NCBI GenBank assembly: GCA_934454115.1
Contig: CAKSFQ010000008.1
Location: 1 to 64,000, forward strand
From: an uncultured Clostridia bacterium
GTDB lineage: Bacteria; Bacillota; Clostridia; Monoglobales; Monoglobaceae
Direction: 5' to 3'
DNA: 64,000 nucleotides
The translations under genes and the position numbers were made by a program. This document shows positions 55,299-63,870 of the stretch, piece by piece. The notes under the pieces are model-generated. The model was given only the letters and a program-made list of their open reading frames with translations, was not told where the DNA came from and did no database searches. Position 1 is the first letter of the stretch; every line of letters starts with the position of its first letter.

Positions 55299-55334
55299 GT
55301 TTTATTTATTTTATTTGTTTTATTTGTTTTATTT
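55299..55334. repeat. Four tandem 9-bp AT-rich repeats in SLH gene leader
   Basis: Three exact copies of GTTTTATTT and one copy starting with A instead of G lie in tandem, just upstream of the ribosome site of the second SLH gene. Confidence 0.85.
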
Positions 55335-55428
55335 ATTCATTGCCCGACGTTTTGCCGCAAAACCCTCTTTCTTGCATCTGCGGCATCCTAAAAGACGAGC
55401 TTTCCGAAACATTGTCGATTTCGTTTTT

Positions 55429-55527
55429 TTACTGTTTTGTCATCACAACATGCATGCTTATGTGAAGAATCGGAACTGCACTGAAAAAAGGCGCCATTGC
55501 ACAGCCCTGTGCTAAAAATTTCCTCAT
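55429..55527 (-). CDS. Small ORF (32 residues) in leader of SLH gene
   Basis: An ATG preceded by AGGGAGGG opens a 32-codon frame starting MRKFLAQGCAMAPFF, moderately hydrophobic, with one Cys. It lies about 40 bases downstream of a near-consensus promoter and about 145 bases upstream of the SLH gene. It could be a leader peptide or a small membrane or secreted peptide. No family was recognised. Confidence 0.4.
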   Translation of the reverse strand: MRKFLAQGCAMAPFFSAVPILHISMHVVMTKQ

Positions 55528-55564
55528 TCTCCCTCCCTTCTGAAAATTTCATACAAACGCGATT

Positions 55565-55593
55565 ATTATACCACACCCCGTTCAAGATTTCAA
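55565..55593 (-). promoter_or_regulatory. Sigma-A promoter of small ORF and second SLH gene
   Basis: TTGAAA (55593-55588) and perfect TATAAT (55570-55565) on the minus strand, 17-base spacer. Confidence 0.75.
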
Positions 55594-55802
55594 GGCAATA
55601 TCTTCCAAAGTTTGCCACTTTTATAAAAACTTATATTGTAGATAATTCTGTAGTATTGATCGATATACCGCAATACTTTGTGAAAAAAATTTGCTCTGAC
55701 AAAACAAAACGATTACGCATCGAGCGTTTGTTTTTGCACGCGGTTTCGCCACGCATATTTTTATTTTGTTATGCGTTGTAAAGCGCATCATTTGATTTTT
55801 TG

Positions 55803-55831
55803 TTGATTAAAAATCGTTTCTATGCTATAAT
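55803..55831 (+). promoter_or_regulatory. Promoter of AT-rich membrane protein gene
   Basis: TTGATT at 55803-55808 and perfect TATAAT at 55826-55831 with a 17-base spacer. Confidence 0.65.
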
Positions 55832-55948
55832 ACACGATGCAGTTATTAAGCGCTCAGGGCGAATTTATGCAAAGAAAAATGTTTCCAAACACTGCTTTGT
55901 TAACTCCAAAAGTGATAAGAAATAAACAAGGAGATAAGTAAGAACAAC

Positions 55949-56359
55949 ATGAAGGCAAAAAAGAAAAATTTATTATTGATTGCTTCTATGATATGGTGTA
56001 TCGCCGGGTTTAACATACTAAAAATTGGTGTAGAGGTATATCCTAAATACATAAATGTACGAAATATAGTTATGTCATTTGCGGTTTTTGGAATATCTCA
56101 GATTTTTATATTTGGAAAATTGGTCATTAAACATACGAAAAGAATTATGTCATATGATGATGAATATCAGTTATTTATTAAGTTTTTTGATATTCCATCT
56201 TTTATCATAATGGGAATCATGATAACAGGAGGCATTTTATTGCGAGCATTTAAAATTGTTCCGGAAATATTCATCGCCGTTTTTTATTCCGGATTAGGCG
56301 CATCTTTATTTTTAGCAGGAATATTATTTGGTGTCAAATTTTTTACGGCAAAAAATTAA
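55949..56359 (+). CDS. Small four-helix membrane protein of unknown function
   Basis: 136 residues with about four hydrophobic segments (roughly 8-25, 36-56, 78-98, 105-128). I recognise no family. Base composition is far richer in AT than the neighbours, and codons end mostly in A or T, suggesting acquisition. AAGGAGA lies about 12 bases upstream of the ATG. It has its own promoter and is followed by sequence that looks like the remains of another gene. Confidence 0.65.
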   Translation: MKAKKKNLLLIASMIWCIAGFNILKIGVEVYPKYINVRNIVMSFAVFGISQIFIFGKLVIKHTKRIMSYDDEYQLFIKFFDIPSFIIMGIMITGGILLRAFKIVPEIFIAVFYSGLGASLFLAGILFGVKFFTAKN

Positions 56360-56378
56360 ACGATACGGGGTTCTATAA

Positions 56379-56546
56379 TCCGTCAAAGGGTATGAAGAGC
56401 TTAAACTTCCGGGCAATCTTGAAAAAAGTGCAAGTGTTCTTACAGAACTTAACGTAAATACAGTAAAAACAAGGCTTTCGGCGCGGAAAGCGCTCTCGCA
56501 AAAGGTTGGCAGTGAGCCAAGGAGTTGTGAGTGCGCCTGCAAATGA
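56379..56546 (+). pseudogene. Possible remnant of a sigma-factor region 4
   Basis: An open stretch without a start codon reads YEELKLPGN, then ELNVNTVKTRLSARKAL. The second part resembles the C-terminal HTH of ECF sigma factors (xNTVKTRLxRARKxL). An in-frame stop lies directly before it. It lies in the same AT-rich patch as the preceding membrane protein. The match is short, so this is tentative. Confidence 0.3.
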
Positions 56547-56612
56547 GTAGCCGATGTGAACGTGACCTTTTACAAGTAAGGATGATCAGCGACACGGGCG
56601 GACTCTGATTTC

Positions 56613-56650
56613 AAAAAAAATCGGAGCATGCGATATATCGCTTGCTCCGA
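56613..56650 (-). terminator. Terminator of tRNA-Leu
   Basis: On the minus strand TCGGAGCA...TGCTCCGA with inner GCGATATATCGC is followed by eight T. Confidence 0.88.
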
Positions 56651-56651
56651 G

Positions 56652-56738
56652 TGGTGCGGCCAAGAGGACTTGAACCTCCATGAAATTGCTTTCACATGGA
56701 CCTGAACCATGCGCGTCTGCCAATTCCGCCATGGCCGC
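56652..56738 (-). tRNA. tRNA-Leu(CAG)
   Basis: A class II tRNA with an extra arm. The acceptor stem GCGGCCA pairs with TGGCCGC, followed by discriminator A and an encoded CCA. The anticodon stem CATGG/CCATG closes a loop TTCAGGT with anticodon CAG. The T arm reads GGTTCAAGTCC. It has its own consensus promoter and terminator, so it is a single-tRNA unit. Confidence 0.95.
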
Positions 56739-56777
56739 ATATCTTTTGATACCGCGTCAAGCAGTGCCAACTTACTT

Positions 56778-56806
56778 AGTATACTCTATTTTGCGGCATT
56801 TGTCAA
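56778..56806 (-). promoter_or_regulatory. Promoter of tRNA-Leu
   Basis: TTGACA (56806-56801) and TATACT (56783-56778) on the minus strand, 17-base spacer. Confidence 0.8.
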
Positions 56807-56840
56807 GCCCTTTTTACAAAAAAAATCACTTTATTCCAAG

Positions 56841-56874
56841 CATTAAAAAGTCGCCGCATTCGCTTTGCGGCGAC
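56841..56874 (-). terminator. Terminator of two-component operon
   Basis: A perfect 10-bp stem AGTCGCCGCA / TGCGGCGACT is followed on the minus strand by TTTTAATG. Confidence 0.8.
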
Positions 56875-56885
56875 TCATGTTATCT

Positions 56886-58253
56886 TCATTGATCTTCTGC
56901 TTTTTTAACTCTTGGCATCGTAAAAAGAAAAGTGGATCCCACACCGGGCGCACTTCTTACTATCACATCTCCGCCGTGCTGCCGCGCAATCCAACGCACC
57001 ATGGAAAGTCCCAGCCCCATACTGTTGCTGCCGTCCTTGCTGCGGGACGGATCCACCTGATAAAAGCGCTCCCATATCTTTTCTTGTTCTTCCTCTTTGA
57101 TGCCGATTCCGTGATCCTGCACCGAAACGCAAACCGTGTCCTCTGCCGCTTCTAAAGAAACAAGAATCTCCCGGTTGTCGCGGTTATATTGATAGGCGTT
57201 GCTGATCAGGTTAATCAGCAGCCGGGTCAGCAAAAAGCGATCTCCGTTCACATAGACCGATGGAATAATCTTGGTTAAAAGCGGCGTTTCACTCCCGTGA
57301 ATCTCGCGCTGTTCCTCACAGACAAAGGTCAAAAGCTCACTAAAGTCCAAAACCTCGGCCTGCAGCTGCTGCGTTCCGTTGTCCATCCTGGAAAAGCTGA
57401 GTAATTCCGCAATCAGCTTTCGCATCCTTTCGCTCTGGCGCATCACCGAGGCGGCCGATTCCTGCCATTCCTCCTGCGTCTTGGCACAGTCTCGCATATA
57501 TTCGCACTCCGACATAATAACAGCTACCGGTGTACGCAATTCATGCGAAACATCCGAAGTAAACTGCTTTTCTCGTTCCATCGCCTGCTCAATCCGCGCC
57601 AGCATTTCGTCAAAGGTAATCGCCAGCTGCGAAATCTCATCCGTCCCCGCAATGGAAATCCGTCTGGACAAATCCCGGCTTTCGCTGATTTCCTTTGCCG
57701 TTTTTCGTATAGCATTCACCGGCTTTAAGGATCTTTTTACAATAAGATATCCGCCGATCGCCGCGGCGAGAATCAAAATAACCGTCACGATAAGATTCGT
57801 CTTGATGACCGAACGCAGCATATATTCCTCCGCATTGACAGAGACCGCACCGCGCAGCCAAAGACTCTCTCCGCCCGGAATCGGGATTTCCTTATCTAAA
57901 ATATAGCAGAAAGTTCCGCTGCTGTTTAGCGTCTGCACCTTATCAGCGACAAAAGCTGCATTCTCGGCCGCCGCAAACGGAATCTGTCCGGCCAGCCGCT
58001 CGCCGCCCCGATACAGGGCAAGATGCACGCCGTTTTCAAAATACATAAAATCGGGGCCGGTGCGCACTCTGCCCTGCGGATCCACCTGCATCCGTGCGCT
58101 GTTATTGACTGTCCTGACTAATCTGCCGGTAATATCCCGGCTGATGATGGTGCGGCTCCAGCTGAACATAATCACCAGCGCCGCCGTCGCTATGGCAACC
58201 ATAATCAGCGTATACCATAGCGTGATTCTGAGTTTGATGGATAATCGGTTCAT
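56886..58253 (-). CDS. Sensor histidine kinase (OmpR-partner type)
   Basis: 455 residues. Two membrane segments (about 11-31 and 152-172) flank an extracellular sensor of about 120 residues without a recognised fold. A HAMP region follows, then HisKA with phosphorylatable His237 in SDVSHELRTP. The HATPase domain has NLISNAYQYN, VQDHGIGIKEEEQ and GLGLSMVRWIARQHGG. It phosphorylates the response regulator encoded just upstream; their coding ends overlap by 4 bases. The signal is unknown. Confidence 0.93.
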   Translation of the reverse strand: MNRLSIKLRITLWYTLIMVAIATAALVIMFSWSRTIISRDITGRLVRTVNNSARMQVDPQGRVRTGPDFMYFENGVHLALYRGGERLAGQIPFAAAENAAFVADKVQTLNSSGTFCYILDKEIPIPGGESLWLRGAVSVNAEEYMLRSVIKTNLIVTVILILAAAIGGYLIVKRSLKPVNAIRKTAKEISESRDLSRRISIAGTDEISQLAITFDEMLARIEQAMEREKQFTSDVSHELRTPVAVIMSECEYMRDCAKTQEEWQESAASVMRQSERMRKLIAELLSFSRMDNGTQQLQAEVLDFSELLTFVCEEQREIHGSETPLLTKIIPSVYVNGDRFLLTRLLINLISNAYQYNRDNREILVSLEAAEDTVCVSVQDHGIGIKEEEQEKIWERFYQVDPSRSKDGSNSMGLGLSMVRWIARQHGGDVIVRSAPGVGSTFLFTMPRVKKAEDQ

Positions 58254-58924
58254 AGCGTTTCCCTCAAGACATAGCCACTGCCGCGAATGGTATGAATCAG
58301 TTTTACCACGCGTCCCTCGTCAATCTTTTTGCGTAGGTATCTTATGTAGACATCGACCACATTGGTGCCGCCCATGTAATCAAAATTCCATACATGGTTT
58401 TCGATCTTTTCACGGCTGAGCACAATCCCCTGATTTCGCATCAGGTATTCTAAGATATCAAATTCTTTGGCGGAAAGATTGATGACCTCGCCGCCGCGCC
58501 GCACCGTATGTGCCGCCGCGTCCAGGGTCAGATCGGCAACCTGATAAACGTTGGTGGGATTGCCCGCCGCCTTGCGCAGCATCACGCGCAGCCGCGCCAA
58601 AAGCTCTTCAAAGGCAAAGGGCTTTACCAGATAATCCTCCGCTCCGATGTCCAGTCCGGCCACACGGTCTGCCACGCTGTCCCTTGCCGTCAGGAACAAA
58701 ACCGGCGTTTTATCGCCGCGGCTGCGCATTGCCTTGACTGCGTCCATACCGCTCAGCTTTGGCATCATAATATCCATAATAACCGCGTCAAATTCGCCGG
58801 TCTGCAAATAGTCCAGCGCCGCAGCGCCGTCAAAGACCGCATCGGTGCAATATCCCTCCTGACCGAGCCGCTTGCACAAAACGCGGTTTAAATCCCGCTC
58901 ATCCTCTACCACCAAAATGCGCAT
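58250..58924 (-). CDS. OmpR/PhoB-family response regulator
   Basis: 224 residues. The receiver domain has the acidic pocket VVEDE, phospho-acceptor Asp51 in VIMDIMMPKLSG, TAR and Lys in LVKPF. The C-terminal winged helix reads INLSAKEFDILEYLMRN and HVWNFDYMGGTNVVDVYIRYLRKK. ATG 58924 has AAGAAGGG 6 bases upstream; an earlier GTG at 58942 lacks a site. Gene targets are unknown. Confidence 0.94.
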   Translation of the reverse strand: MRILVVEDERDLNRVLCKRLGQEGYCTDAVFDGAAALDYLQTGEFDAVIMDIMMPKLSGMDAVKAMRSRGDKTPVLFLTARDSVADRVAGLDIGAEDYLVKPFAFEELLARLRVMLRKAAGNPTNVYQVADLTLDAAAHTVRRGGEVINLSAKEFDILEYLMRNQGIVLSREKIENHVWNFDYMGGTNVVDVYIRYLRKKIDEGRVVKLIHTIRGSGYVLRETL

Positions 58925-59007
58925 CCTTTTCCCTTCTTTCACTCATAGACATAAGGCTTTGAAAGGGCGCCGCGCCGCGCCAAATTCCTTGTGCCGACTA
59001 TACGTGC

Positions 59008-59036
59008 AGTATATCACACTTTTCTTTTTCTGTAAA
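59008..59036 (-). promoter_or_regulatory. Promoter of two-component operon
   Basis: TTTACA (59036-59031) and TATACT (59013-59008) on the minus strand, 17-base spacer. Confidence 0.65.
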
Positions 59037-59041
59037 TCCCC

Positions 59042-59072
59042 AAAAAAGGGGCGCCTTTTGGCACCCCTTTTT
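59042..59072 (-). terminator. Terminator of oleate hydratase/TRAP operon
   Basis: AAAAAAGGGGCGCC / GGCACCCCTTTTTT with one mismatch and a 4-base loop lies directly after the hydratase stop codon. Confidence 0.8.
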
Positions 59073-60848
59073 TTATATCACATGATATTCTTTGAGCAGT
59101 TTTTCAATGTCCGTTCCTTCCACCTTAGCCAGTATCTTTTTGAATGCCAGCTTTTCAACCAGGCCAAGCTCCATATCAGTAATCTTTTTACCGTCACGCA
59201 GCTTTACGGTCGCGTCCAGCAGATCGCGGATATCATAAGCACTGCCCCAGACCTCCGGCACACCGCGGTCGATGGAAAGCAGGGTATAGACTGCCTCCAT
59301 CGCGGTGCGCATCGAATATTCCGTCGTAAAAATGGTGTCCCGTTTTGTCTCGGCAAACTGTCCCAGAAAGGCAAAATTTACCGCGCCGTCCGGCACAACC
59401 TTGGGGCGGTCTCCCTCGGCGCGCGGCATGAAAAATGCTGTAATATAGGGCATCATACAGGGAACCGTATTGGCGCTATGCTTTGCAAGCTCCATAATCT
59501 GATCTTCCGGCACGCCGATATGATAGAGCCACTCCATGCAGATTTCCATACCGGTGCAGTCGCGCATCGGCTTTTTGATATAGTCCCCTTTTTTGTCGCT
59601 AAACAGTCCGTAAACCCAAACCAGACAATGTCCCTTCGGCTGTCCTCTAAACTGCGGCTGGCGGTTTATCGTCCAGCTAAGCAGCCAGGACGAATCCTTT
59701 GCCGTCACGATGCCGCCGGTCACTACGCCGCCGGTAAACGGATCGCGTTTGCAGATCTTTTTGATATAGGGAATGATCTTTTCATCCAATGTTTCTACGG
59801 TGGCGCTCATCCAGTTGCTCTGCTCCGGGTCATAGCAAAACTTGTCCGGATGTCCGAACGCCGGATCCTGCGCCGCAATCTTGCGCCACATGTCCCAGCC
59901 GCCGCCCGGTCTGATCTCTGTATCAAACACCGCCGGGGTATTCTGATCCCCGATCGAGGAATTTTCCACGCAGCCGCCGTTGGTGATCAACACCAAATCC
60001 TTTTCCGTCAGGGTGATGATGTCCTCCTTGCCGTCCCTTTTCACGTCAATCGCAGCGGCAACCTTCTTTTCCGCATCACACGAGAACCGCACATTAACCA
60101 CCTGCACCCCGTAATGAAACTGAACGCCGAATCCCTCTAAATACCGCACCATCGGCAAAATCATGGATTCGTACTGATTGTACCTGGTAAAGCGCAGCGC
60201 CTTAAAATCGGGAAGTCCCCCGATATGGTGAATAAAACGGCGGATATACAGCTTCATCTCCAGCGCACTGTGCCAGTTTTCAAAGGCAAACATGGTACGC
60301 CAGTAAAGCCAGAAGTTGGAATCCAGCACCGCATCATCAAAAACATCAGTAATCCGCAGATCCGCCAGCGCCTCATCCGGCGTAAAGAATAACTTCATGA
60401 TCTCCATTGCGCCGCGGTCGGACAATCCGAATTTTCCATCCGTATGCGCGTCCTGACCGCAGTCGACGGTCGCGCGGCAGAGCGAATAATTCGGATCTTC
60501 CTTGTTGAGCCAATAATATTCGTCCAATACGCTGACGCCCTCCGTCTCGATGGACGGAATCGAACGGAATAAATCCCACATCACCTCAAAATGATTGTCC
60601 ATCTCCCGTCCGCCGCGCATGACATAGCCGATGTTTTCAAACCGATACCCGTCGCACGCACCGCCGGGCAACTCGCCTTTTTCTAAAATATGCACGGATT
60701 TTCCGTCCATCTGCCCGTCGCGGACGAGATAGCAGGCCGCGGTCAGCGCCGCAAGGCCGCTGCCCACAATATAGGCAGACATCTGATCCGCGTTTTTGGG
60801 TTTTTTTGGCGTTGCAAACGCCTCATAATTTCCGCTGGAATAATACAT
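59073..60848 (-). CDS. ohyA: Oleate hydratase (MCRA family, FAD dependent)
   Basis: 591 residues. The FAD-binding Rossmann motif AYIVGSGLAALTAACYLVRD is at the N-terminus. Family blocks follow: YVMRGGREMDNHFEVMWDLF with the catalytic Glu region, ENWHSALEMKLYIRRFIHHI and FLGQFAETKRDTIFTTEYS. It adds water to the cis-9 double bond of unsaturated fatty acids, often as a detoxification step; it is membrane-peripheral or cytoplasmic. ATG 60848 has AAAGGAGG upstream. It starts 31 bases after the TRAP dctM gene, so it probably shares its transcript. Confidence 0.94.
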   Translation of the reverse strand: MYYSSGNYEAFATPKKPKNADQMSAYIVGSGLAALTAACYLVRDGQMDGKSVHILEKGELPGGACDGYRFENIGYVMRGGREMDNHFEVMWDLFRSIPSIETEGVSVLDEYYWLNKEDPNYSLCRATVDCGQDAHTDGKFGLSDRGAMEIMKLFFTPDEALADLRITDVFDDAVLDSNFWLYWRTMFAFENWHSALEMKLYIRRFIHHIGGLPDFKALRFTRYNQYESMILPMVRYLEGFGVQFHYGVQVVNVRFSCDAEKKVAAAIDVKRDGKEDIITLTEKDLVLITNGGCVENSSIGDQNTPAVFDTEIRPGGGWDMWRKIAAQDPAFGHPDKFCYDPEQSNWMSATVETLDEKIIPYIKKICKRDPFTGGVVTGGIVTAKDSSWLLSWTINRQPQFRGQPKGHCLVWVYGLFSDKKGDYIKKPMRDCTGMEICMEWLYHIGVPEDQIMELAKHSANTVPCMMPYITAFFMPRAEGDRPKVVPDGAVNFAFLGQFAETKRDTIFTTEYSMRTAMEAVYTLLSIDRGVPEVWGSAYDIRDLLDATVKLRDGKKITDMELGLVEKLAFKKILAKVEGTDIEKLLKEYHVI

Positions 60849-60879
60849 AACCATCCTCCTTTTTGTTATATCAGTCTTT

Positions 60880-62190
60880 TTATTTGATATACCCAAGCAG
60901 TCCCGGCAGCCAGAGAGAAAGCGGCGGAATGTAGGTCACCAAAAGCAGCGCCAGAAAAATCACGCCGAAAAAAACAACCAGCCGCCGCATGACGGATTCG
61001 ATTGTGACGCCGCCCACACGGACGCCGACAAACAACGTCGTTCCTACCGGCGGCGTAATGCTGCCGATACAAAGGTTAAAAATCAGCATAATCCCAAAAT
61101 GCACCGGGTGCATCCCCAGCGCCGTACAAACCGGCAGAAAAATCGGCGTAAAAATCAGGCACGCCGGCGTCATATCCATAAACGTCCCCACAATCAAAAG
61201 AATCAGGTTAATCATCAAAAAGATGAGATACCGATTTTTCGTCAGCCCCAGCAAAGCGCCGGAAATGGCTGACGGGATCCCGGTAAACGCCATCACCCAG
61301 GACATGATGCTGGATACGCCGATCAGAAAAATGATGATCCCAGTCATCTCCGCGCTCTCGCGGAAAATCTTTGGCAGATCGCGCCATGAGATCGAGCGGT
61401 AGCAAAACAGCGACAGTACCAGGCTGTAAACCACCGCCACCACAGACCCCTCGGTCGCCGTAAAGATCCCCTTTACGATGCCGCCGATGACAATGACAAT
61501 CAGCAAAAGGCTCGGCAGCGCCTGAAGCAGAACCCTTCCGGCCTCACGCGCGGTGTAGGCGGTCTTGGTGACATAGCCGCCGCGTTTTGCCATCAGGTAG
61601 ATGACTGCCATACAAAACAAGCCCCATAAGATACCCGGAATGTACCCGGCCATAAACAGGGCGGCGACCGAGGTTCCGCCGCTGACTAACGAATAGGTAA
61701 TCATCACGTTGCTGGGCGGTATCAAAAGCCCGGTCGGCGCCGTTGCGATATTGACCGCTGCCGAAAAATCCGGGTCATAGCCCTCCTCCCGTTCGATCGG
61801 GCTGATCATCGACCCCATGGCGGAAGCGGCCGCCGTCCCGGAACCGGAAATCGCGCCGAACAGCATATTCGCCACCACATTGGTCTGCGCCAATGCGCCG
61901 GGCGTCTTGCCGGTCATCAGCTTTGCCAGATTGATGAGACGAATGGCGATACCGCCGCGGTTCATGATATTGCCGGCCAGGATAAAAAAGGGAATCGCAA
62001 GCAGGGCAAAAACCGAAATCCCGGAAAAAATCCGCTGCGCACCGGTCACAACGGCGATGTCTGCACGCAGCACCGGCAAAATAGCACAGATCGAGGAAAA
62101 CCCCAGCGCGATGGAAATGGGTACACCGCACAAAAGCAGGGCAAATAACAAAATAAAAATAATAAGGCTGCATAGCAAAGCAATTTCCAT
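60880..62190 (-). CDS. TRAP transporter large permease (DctM type)
   Basis: 436 residues with about 12 hydrophobic segments. The DctM family pattern is clear: GVPISIALGFSS, IPFFILAGNIMNRGGIA, SGSGTAAASAMGS, IPPSNVMITYS and ITPPVGTTLFVG. It forms the ion-driven translocation channel. AAGGAG lies 7 bases before the ATG. It follows dctQ by 77 bases. Confidence 0.94.
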   Translation of the reverse strand: MEIALLCSLIIFILLFALLLCGVPISIALGFSSICAILPVLRADIAVVTGAQRIFSGISVFALLAIPFFILAGNIMNRGGIAIRLINLAKLMTGKTPGALAQTNVVANMLFGAISGSGTAAASAMGSMISPIEREEGYDPDFSAAVNIATAPTGLLIPPSNVMITYSLVSGGTSVAALFMAGYIPGILWGLFCMAVIYLMAKRGGYVTKTAYTAREAGRVLLQALPSLLLIVIVIGGIVKGIFTATEGSVVAVVYSLVLSLFCYRSISWRDLPKIFRESAEMTGIIIFLIGVSSIMSWVMAFTGIPSAISGALLGLTKNRYLIFLMINLILLIVGTFMDMTPACLIFTPIFLPVCTALGMHPVHFGIMLIFNLCIGSITPPVGTTLFVGVRVGGVTIESVMRRLVVFFGVIFLALLLVTYIPPLSLWLPGLLGYIK

Positions 62191-62267
62191 GATCGAACTC
62201 CTTTATTTTCTTCGCAGGGCGAGGCTTGCCGAGTATTTTTACGCAGTATTTTCACAAATTTGCCTGC

Positions 62268-62756
62268 TTAAACCATATTGTGTTTGTCTCCCGTGCACCT
62301 AATGATATTTAAAATACTGTAAATAAGGCTCAGCACGCCGGACAGCGGAACGGCCGCATAGACAACCCCCATCGGAATCCCCAGCGATGCCGTCACCTGC
62401 GTCATGGTAAGCCGCATAATCGCGATACCGCCAACGATCATGACCACCAAGGAAAACAGAAAAACCAAAATCTCACGCAAAAGGTCAAAGAAAAACCGTT
62501 TTTTTGCGCTCAGCCGATCAACGATAAATCCCATCCGCATATGCTCGCGCTTTCCAAACACATAGGCCGCTGCCAGCAACGCCAGCCAGGTAAAGCTGTA
62601 TGTCAGAAGTTCCTCGGACACCGTGCTGGGACGGTTAAAAAAGTACCGTGCCGCAATCTGATAGGTTCCGACCAGAATCATCAGCGAAAAAAGCAAAACG
62701 CAAAGTATGCCGAGCACCGTGTCCATAATTTTTCTCAGTTTTTCCGCTCCGTTCAC
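62268..62756 (-). CDS. TRAP transporter small permease (DctQ type)
   Basis: 162 residues with four membrane segments. RPSTVSEELLTYSFTWLALLAAAYVFGKREHMRMG is the region conserved in DctQ, here cited by its core EELLTYSFTWLALL. It pairs with the large permease. Start is GTG at 62756, overlapping the dctP stop by 4 bases (GTGA) with GGGAGGTG upstream. Confidence 0.92.
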   Translation of the reverse strand: MNGAEKLRKIMDTVLGILCVLLFSLMILVGTYQIAARYFFNRPSTVSEELLTYSFTWLALLAAAYVFGKREHMRMGFIVDRLSAKKRFFFDLLREILVFLFSLVVMIVGGIAIMRLTMTQVTASLGIPMGVVYAAVPLSGVLSLIYSILNIIRCTGDKHNMV

Positions 62757-63796
62757 GGCGCGGTCACCTCCCCTCTCTCTGATCGGTCAATTTCCTGAAA
62801 ATGCCGGTATATCGGGATAATCGCCGGGTTTTTCTCCATCATGGACCGGTGCAGCGGCAAAACCTTTTCCTGAAAGTCCGGGATGTTGACGGATAAAAAG
62901 GAGACGCCCATCTCTTCTTTTGCCGTCTTTCGTGCTGCCTCCACCTGCTTATTCCACTCAGAAAGTTCCACTTCGGTCGAGAGTGCCGCCGCCTCTTTAA
63001 AAATTTGCAGTTCCTCGTCCGACAGTTCCTTTAAAAACCGGAGATTGCCGACCAGCATGTCCGGCACCATCTGGTGCTTGTTTTCGGTAAAGTATTTGGC
63101 GACCTCACCGTGCTTGTTCTGGGTCAGTGCAAGCTCGTTATTCTCCGCACCGTCAATCACCCCTTGCTGAATCGCCGTGTAAACCTCGCCAAAGCTCATA
63201 GGTGCGGCGGCCGCGCCAAAAGCCTGTACCATCGCCACGCTGGCCGGCGACTGCTGCACCCGGATTTTCATTCCTTTTAAATCCTCCGGCGTTTGGATCG
63301 GCTTTTTGGCATAAAAATTCCGCGTCCCTGCACTGTACCAGGTCATCACCCGAAACCCGGCCTCGTCCGTGGATTCGTAAACCGGATTCATAAAGTCGCT
63401 GTCCTCCATCGCGGCATAGTACGCCTCCTCGGAGGAAAACAGATAGGGCATCGAAAAGACCTCATAAACACGCGCAAAGGTCTCCAGGTTCACCGTGCCG
63501 GACACCACAAAGTCAATGGCGCCGGTTTGGGTCAGCTCAATCGCCTTTTGGGTCGCCCCCAAAATCTCATTGGGAAAAATCTGAATATCAAAGCGGTCGC
63601 CGAGCCGCTCCTCGATGTATTGTTCCAACGCCAAAAGTCCGATGTGCTCCGGATGAGTCTCTCCCTGCCCGTGCGCAATGCGGACGATGCGCCTGCCGGA
63701 GTCCACCGATTTGCAGCCGCCAAGGCCAAGGCTTATGCTGAGCCCAAGACACAGGCAGAGCAGATCGCGCAGATAGCGCGTTTTTTTCTTTTTCAT
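62753..63796 (-). CDS. TRAP transporter substrate-binding lipoprotein (DctP type)
   Basis: 347 residues. The lipobox LGGC puts the anchoring Cys at 28. The DctP fold is shown by GAIDFVVSG, FSMPYLFSSEEAYYAA, LKGMKIRVQQSP with the Arg that grips a substrate carboxylate, and GAENNELALTQNKHGEVAKY. The ligand is probably an organic acid. GGAGGG precedes the ATG. First gene of dctP-dctQ-dctM-ohyA within the window. Confidence 0.94.
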   Translation of the reverse strand: MKKKKTRYLRDLLCLCLGLSISLGLGGCKSVDSGRRIVRIAHGQGETHPEHIGLLALEQYIEERLGDRFDIQIFPNEILGATQKAIELTQTGAIDFVVSGTVNLETFARVYEVFSMPYLFSSEEAYYAAMEDSDFMNPVYESTDEAGFRVMTWYSAGTRNFYAKKPIQTPEDLKGMKIRVQQSPASVAMVQAFGAAAAPMSFGEVYTAIQQGVIDGAENNELALTQNKHGEVAKYFTENKHQMVPDMLVGNLRFLKELSDEELQIFKEAAALSTEVELSEWNKQVEAARKTAKEEMGVSFLSVNIPDFQEKVLPLHRSMMEKNPAIIPIYRHFQEIDRSERGEVTAP

Positions 63797-63870
63797 GCTG
63801 TTCCCTCCGTTTGTCTGTCCGAAAGCAAAATCCGTCTCCCGGAATCGAAATTTTGGTTGCTCCCGTACGT

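Noticed and set aside
55388..55618. 76-codon minus-strand ORF upstream of the second SLH gene
   Set aside because: It runs through the promoter at 55565-55593; the 32-codon frame with its own ribosome site is the better candidate.
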